Positions 5,911 to 8,926 of a stretch of 8,926 bases of DNA are shown here, in pieces. Location: contig NVXB01000066.1 in the NCBI GenBank assembly GCA_002746425.1, positions 3,175 through 12,100 on the forward strand. Direction: 5' to 3'. The first letter of the stretch is position 1, and the number at the start of each line of letters is the position of its first letter. The notes below the pieces were generated by a model that saw nothing but the letters and a program-made list of their open reading frames with translations, ran no database searches and was not told the origin of the DNA. The translations under genes were made by a program, and so were the position numbers. This stretch comes from Hyphomicrobiales bacterium (GTDB lineage Bacteria; Pseudomonadota; Alphaproteobacteria; Rhizobiales; GCA-2746425).

Positions 5911-6885
5911 ATGATCAATCTGCTTGAAACCGCGACAAAAGCCAAACCAAGGCACCCCGAAAAGGCACATCGCCCGGACACGGAAGTGCTGCGTAAACCC
6001 GACTGGATACGTGTAAAAGCGCCAGGTTCTGCGGTTTACAAGGAAACACAAAAGATCGTTAAAGAGAACGGTCTGGTCACGGTGTGCGAAGAGGCGGGCT
6101 GCCCCAATATTGGCGAGTGCTGGTCCAAAAAACACGCTACGATGATGATCATGGGCGACACCTGCACAAGGGCTTGCGCCTTTTGCAACGTGAAGACCGG
6201 AAAACCCCTTCACCTCGATAGGGATGAACCCCTTCATGTCGCCACTGCGGTGGCAAAACTAGGTTTAAATCACGTCGTCATTACATCAGTAGACCGTGAT
6301 GATTTGGACGATGGCGGTGCTCAGCACTTTGCCGAAGTCATTTTTGCCATAAGAGAGCAAAGCCCGAATACGACCATTGAAGTGCTCACACCAGATTTCT
6401 TGCGCAAAGAGAAAGCCTTGGAAGTGGTTGTTAATGCAAAGCCTGATGTGTTCAATCACAATCTGGAAACCATTGCATCGAACTATTTAACCGTGCGTCC
6501 TGGCGCAAGGTATTTTCACTCCATTCGGCTGCTTCAGCAGGTCAAAGAGATTGATCCAAACATGTTCACCAAATCCGGCATCATGGTCGGTTTGGGCGAG
6601 GAACGTAACCAAGTCCTTCAATTAATGGATGATTTGAGAACGGCGGATGTCGATTTCATCACCATTGGCCAGTATTTGCAGCCCACCAGAAAGCACCACG
6701 CCATCATCAAATTTGTCACCCCGGATGAATTTGATAGCTATAAGACAGCCGCATACTCCAAAGGCTTCCTCATGGTGTCCTCCAGCCCATTGACGCGCTC
6801 ATCACACCACGCCGGTGAAGATTTCGCTGAACTACGCGCGGCCAGGGCAGCTAAGCTGCTGAATAATAACGTTTTGGCGGTTTGA
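5911..6885 (+). CDS. lipA: Lipoyl synthase
   Basis: 324-residue radical SAM enzyme that inserts two sulfurs into octanoyl groups on lipoyl domains, here plausibly those of PdhB and PdhC. The auxiliary 4Fe-4S cluster ligands are Cys59, Cys64 and Cys70 (CEEAGCPNIGEC). The radical SAM cluster ligands are Cys85, Cys89 and Cys92 (CTRACAFC, the CX3CX2C form). Other family blocks are TSVDRDDLDDGGA, VFNHNLET, KSGIMVGLGE and GQYLQPTRKHH. Near the C-terminus the usual RSSY motif, which supplies a serine ligand to the auxiliary cluster, reads RSSH (296-299): the serines are kept but Tyr is replaced by His. Length is normal. The ribosome binding site is weak, but the start is the only suitable one and is preceded by a 209-nt gap. 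Lipoylation via octanoyl transferase LipB is expected, but no lipB is in the window. Confidence 0.97.
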   Translation: MINLLETATKAKPRHPEKAHRPDTEVLRKPDWIRVKAPGSAVYKETQKIVKENGLVTVCEEAGCPNIGECWSKKHATMMIMGDTCTRACAFCNVKTGKPLHLDRDEPLHVATAVAKLGLNHVVITSVDRDDLDDGGAQHFAEVIFAIREQSPNTTIEVLTPDFLRKEKALEVVVNAKPDVFNHNLETIASNYLTVRPGARYFHSIRLLQQVKEIDPNMFTKSGIMVGLGEERNQVLQLMDDLRTADVDFITIGQYLQPTRKHHAIIKFVTPDEFDSYKTAAYSKGFLMVSSSPLTRSSHHAGEDFAELRAARAAKLLNNNVLAV

Positions 6886-7347
6886 TTGCCTAAGTTCGAG
6901 ACCACCCGCAAAGTCCACCATTCCGCCCGCCAGATGTATGATCTGGTGGCCGATATCGAATCATATCCGCAATTTGTGCCGCTGTGCCAAAGCCTGAAAA
7001 TTCGGGGCAGGGAAGTGCAAAAAGACGGCAGCGAAATCTTGATTGCCGATATGACAATCGCCTATGGCCCGATCCGCGAAAGTTTTGTCACCCGTGTGGT
7101 ACTGGATAAGAATAACCACAAAATATCAGCTAGTTACATCGATGGTCCGTTTAAATATCTGGATAATATTTGGCGGTTTGAAGATGCTGAAACAGGTGCT
7201 GCGCCCAGCAGTTCCAACGTGTTGTTCTCGATAGATTACGAGTTCAAATCCCGCACCCTTGGCGCGGTTATGGGCAGTATGTTTGATCGCGCTTTTAGAA
7301 AATTCTCTTCAGCTTTTGAAACTCGCGCTGACGTACTCTACGACTAA
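6886..7347 (+). CDS. RatA/Coq10-like START-domain protein
   Basis: 153-residue member of the polyketide cyclase/START-like family that contains bacterial RatA and mitochondrial Coq10. Family features include the opening MPKFETTRKVHHSA, MYDLVADIESYPQFVPLC, and the late IDYEFKSRTLGAVMGSMFDRAFRK. Coq10 binds ubiquinone-type lipids and supports respiration; E. coli RatA has been reported to affect ribosome subunit joining. For alphaproteobacterial homologues the Coq10-like role is more plausible, and the common 'toxin' label is weakly grounded; there is no separate antitoxin gene here. It starts at TTG 6886, directly after the lipA TGA (6883-6885), with GGCGG at 6876-6880 as a possible ribosome binding site. 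The next ATG (6934) would delete the conserved N-terminus. The abutting junction suggests translational coupling to lipA. Confidence 0.88.
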   Translation: MPKFETTRKVHHSARQMYDLVADIESYPQFVPLCQSLKIRGREVQKDGSEILIADMTIAYGPIRESFVTRVVLDKNNHKISASYIDGPFKYLDNIWRFEDAETGAAPSSSNVLFSIDYEFKSRTLGAVMGSMFDRAFRKFSSAFETRADVLYD

Positions 7348-7847
7348 GATACTGATTCAACGGCGCTAATCACCATTTTTAACGCATCCTGCGCCGTCAA
7401 TTGGCGTATCTCAGCACGCTTTAAATCACCATAATTTTGCTTGATATGAGCAAGCTCTCCCGTGCTCAGAGCGCAGCACATATGCACGGTGCCAACAGGC
7501 TTTTCCGCGCTGCCACCGCCAGGCCCGGCAACACCGGTCACCGACACCGCCACATCCGCCTCGCTATTGGCCAGCGCGCCCAGCGCCATTTCAACAGCCA
7601 CGTCCTCGCTCACCGCACCTTTGAAATCGATCAATTCTTTTGCAACATCAATCATTTGGCTTTTTGCAGTGTTGGAATAGGTCACGAACCCAGCGACGAA
7701 AACGCTGGAAGACCCGGCCAAATCTGTCAGTGCCGCAGCGATCATACCGCCGGTACAGGATTCCGCGGTTGCCATCTTAAAACCGGCCTTGTTGCAGGCA
7801 TCCAAGGTGGCTCTTGCCAGATTGGCCAAATCATTGTTTTCACTCAT
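7344..7847 (-). CDS. pncC: CinA C-terminal-domain protein, nicotinamide-nucleotide amidohydrolase
   Basis: 167-residue stand-alone CinA-C (PncC) protein, expected to deamidate nicotinamide mononucleotide to nicotinate mononucleotide in pyridine nucleotide salvage. It lacks the N-terminal molybdopterin-binding-like domain of full CinA. Signatures are TAESCTGG (Ser30), FVTYSNTAK (Tyr57, Lys62) and VTGVAGPGGGSAEKPVGTV; the Ser, Tyr and Lys match the positions described as catalytic in PncC enzymes. The GDR-like stretch near the C-terminus reads YGDLKRAEIR, slightly off the usual FPGDR form. Its ATG overlaps the ispDF stop as ATGA (7844-7847), and GGAAGGG on the minus strand (7856-7862) is a good ribosome binding site. 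Its stop overlaps the end of the convergent START-domain gene by 4 bp. Confidence 0.93.
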   Translation of the reverse strand: MSENNDLANLARATLDACNKAGFKMATAESCTGGMIAAALTDLAGSSSVFVAGFVTYSNTAKSQMIDVAKELIDFKGAVSEDVAVEMALGALANSEADVAVSVTGVAGPGGGSAEKPVGTVHMCCALSTGELAHIKQNYGDLKRAEIRQLTAQDALKMVISAVESVS

Positions 7848-8926
7848 GAAATAGGCCCTTCCATCACAATACTAGCCGTTGCCATGGCGGCAATACCTTC
7901 CTCGCGCCCGGTAAAGCCCAGCTTTTCGCTGGTGGTCGCTTTCACGCTAACTCGTGCCACATCGATCCCACAAATCTGCGCAATACGCGCACGCATGGCA
8001 TCGCGGTGCGGCCCGACTTTGGGTGCCTCGCAAATCAGCGTCACGTCCAAATGGGTGATTAAACCGCGATTTTCAGCCACTAGTGACACGGCATGGGCTA
8101 AAAAATGATCGGACTTCGCACCCTTCCATTTGGGATCAGAAGGCGGAAAGTGCTGTCCGATATCCCCAGCTGAAATCGCCCCCAACATCGCGTCGGTCAA
8201 GGCATGCAGCCCCACATCCGCATCGGAGTGACCTTTTAAGGATTTATGATAAGGAATTGCGATACCACACAGGATTATTTCCCGTCCTGATTCAAAGGCA
8301 TGAACATCAAAACCATTGCCAACCCGCACATCCGGTAAATTCATTCTATCACCCTGATTCAAAAGCATTTTTTCTGCCAAAGCCAAATCATCTGCCCGTG
8401 TGATTTTCCAGTTATTCCGGTCACTTTCGGCAATTGTCACCGGCCCGACATAGGCGGCATAGATTGCCGCATCATCGGTAAACCGCGTTTTGCCGTCGCT
8501 CAGCGCTTTTTCATGCGCCGCTAAAACACCAGCAAATTCAAAGCCTTGCGGCGTTTGCGCGCCGTAAATCCCGTTACGATCGACCAGATGCGCAATCATG
8601 TTGGCACCGCTATCAGGATCAATCGCCACGTTTTTCAAACTGTCATGAACCGGAATCGCCGCAATCGCCCCGCCAGACTTCTCCGCCCCCGCAACAACCC
8701 CGCGAATACAATCTTCGCTAACAAATGGCCGAGCTGCATCATGTATCAAAACACAATCCCAACGCTCAGCCATGCCCTCCAAGGCCCTCAAACCCGCCAA
8801 CACAGACAATTGCCGCGTTTCAGCACCATGTACGCAGGAAACACGGCTTTGCTCCTCCAGCACCGGATATAGCGCTTCGAAGTCAACCGAGGGCGGCACA
8901 ACACAACAGATATGCGCCATTTCAGG
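7844..8926 (-). CDS. ispDF: Bifunctional IspD-IspF, MEP isoprenoid pathway (5' partial)
   Basis: Fusion of 2-C-methyl-D-erythritol 4-phosphate cytidylyltransferase (IspD) and 2-C-methyl-D-erythritol 2,4-cyclodiphosphate synthase (IspF), enzymes of the non-mevalonate route to isoprenoids. The frame stays open to the right edge, and the Met at 8918-8920 is internal: the IspD N-terminus with its Gly-rich CTP-binding loop (about 45 residues) lies outside. Numbering from that Met, IspD motifs are ETRQLSVLAGL (34-44), LIHDAARPFV (58-67), IPVHDSLK (89-96) and GAQTPQGF (120-127). IspF begins near 198 with GNGFDVHAF, whose Asp205 and His207, with His231 in GHSDADVGLH, are the metal ligands. It continues through GDIGQHFPPSD and KATTSEKLGFTGR. 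The fusion occurs in several groups, including many alphaproteobacteria. The stop overlaps the pncC start (ATGA), so the two are co-translated. Confidence 0.96.
   Translation of the reverse strand, partial: PEMAHICCVVPPSVDFEALYPVLEEQSRVSCVHGAETRQLSVLAGLRALEGMAERWDCVLIHDAARPFVSEDCIRGVVAGAEKSGGAIAAIPVHDSLKNVAIDPDSGANMIAHLVDRNGIYGAQTPQGFEFAGVLAAHEKALSDGKTRFTDDAAIYAAYVGPVTIAESDRNNWKITRADDLALAEKMLLNQGDRMNLPDVRVGNGFDVHAFESGREIILCGIAIPYHKSLKGHSDADVGLHALTDAMLGAISAGDIGQHFPPSDPKWKGAKSDHFLAHAVSLVAENRGLITHLDVTLICEAPKVGPHRDAMRARIAQICGIDVARVSVKATTSEKLGFTGREEGIAAMATASIVMEGPIS

Noticed and set aside
6886..7347. Toxin-antitoxin system suggested by the RatA label
   Set aside because: There is no partner antitoxin gene, and the protein sits in a metabolic cluster with Coq10-like sequence; a toxin role is not supported.
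1..8926. Mobile elements, CRISPR arrays, tRNA or rRNA genes, defence or secretion genes
   Set aside because: None seen on either strand; all long frames are explained by housekeeping genes and the gaps are too short for such systems.

Overview
The window looks like a chromosomal segment from an alphaproteobacterium, most likely of the Hyphomicrobiales (Rhizobiales) type. The basis is a set of group-typical features: an E1 split into alpha and beta subunits, a lipoyl domain fused to E1-beta, an E3 with the insert typical of the PDH-linked enzyme, a fused IspD-IspF protein, and the order pdhA-pdhB-pdhC-lpd-lipA-RatA/Coq10-like, facing pncC (CinA-C) and ispDF. The taxonomic call is inference from gene content and order; no marker gene or database comparison was available.

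Bases 1-3622 (+ strand) hold pdhA (5' end outside the window), pdhB and pdhC, tightly packed and each with a good ribosome binding site. They encode E1-alpha, E1-beta with a lipoyl domain, and E2 of the pyruvate dehydrogenase complex. Bases 3623-3757 are a structured gap with a 12-bp inverted repeat, a small hairpin and an exact match to the FNR/Anr/FixK consensus (TTGAT-N4-ATCAA). A 78-residue DUF465 (YdcH-like) gene follows, then lpd (E3), which starts at a GTG whose Shine-Dalgarno site lies in a potential hairpin. A 61-residue two-helix membrane protein follows lpd.

Bases 5702-5910 are a 209-nt gap with a perfect 18-bp palindrome and a weak promoter-like sequence. Then come lipA (lipoyl synthase) and, directly abutting it with a TTG start, a RatA/Coq10-like START-domain protein. 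Its stop overlaps by 4 bp the end of the convergent minus-strand pair ispDF-pncC, whose two genes overlap in an ATGA junction. ispDF runs off the right edge; the first in-window Met is internal.

Functionally, pdhA-pdhB-pdhC-lpd supply the subunits of pyruvate dehydrogenase, and lipA makes the cofactor carried by PdhB and PdhC. The minus-strand genes serve isoprenoid precursor synthesis and pyridine nucleotide salvage. The protein-coding content is conventional housekeeping. I found no defence, mobile or otherwise novel multi-gene system. The points worth a second look are regulatory: the FNR-type box splitting the PDH cluster, the hairpin over the lpd start, the 18-bp palindrome, and the two small accessory genes.
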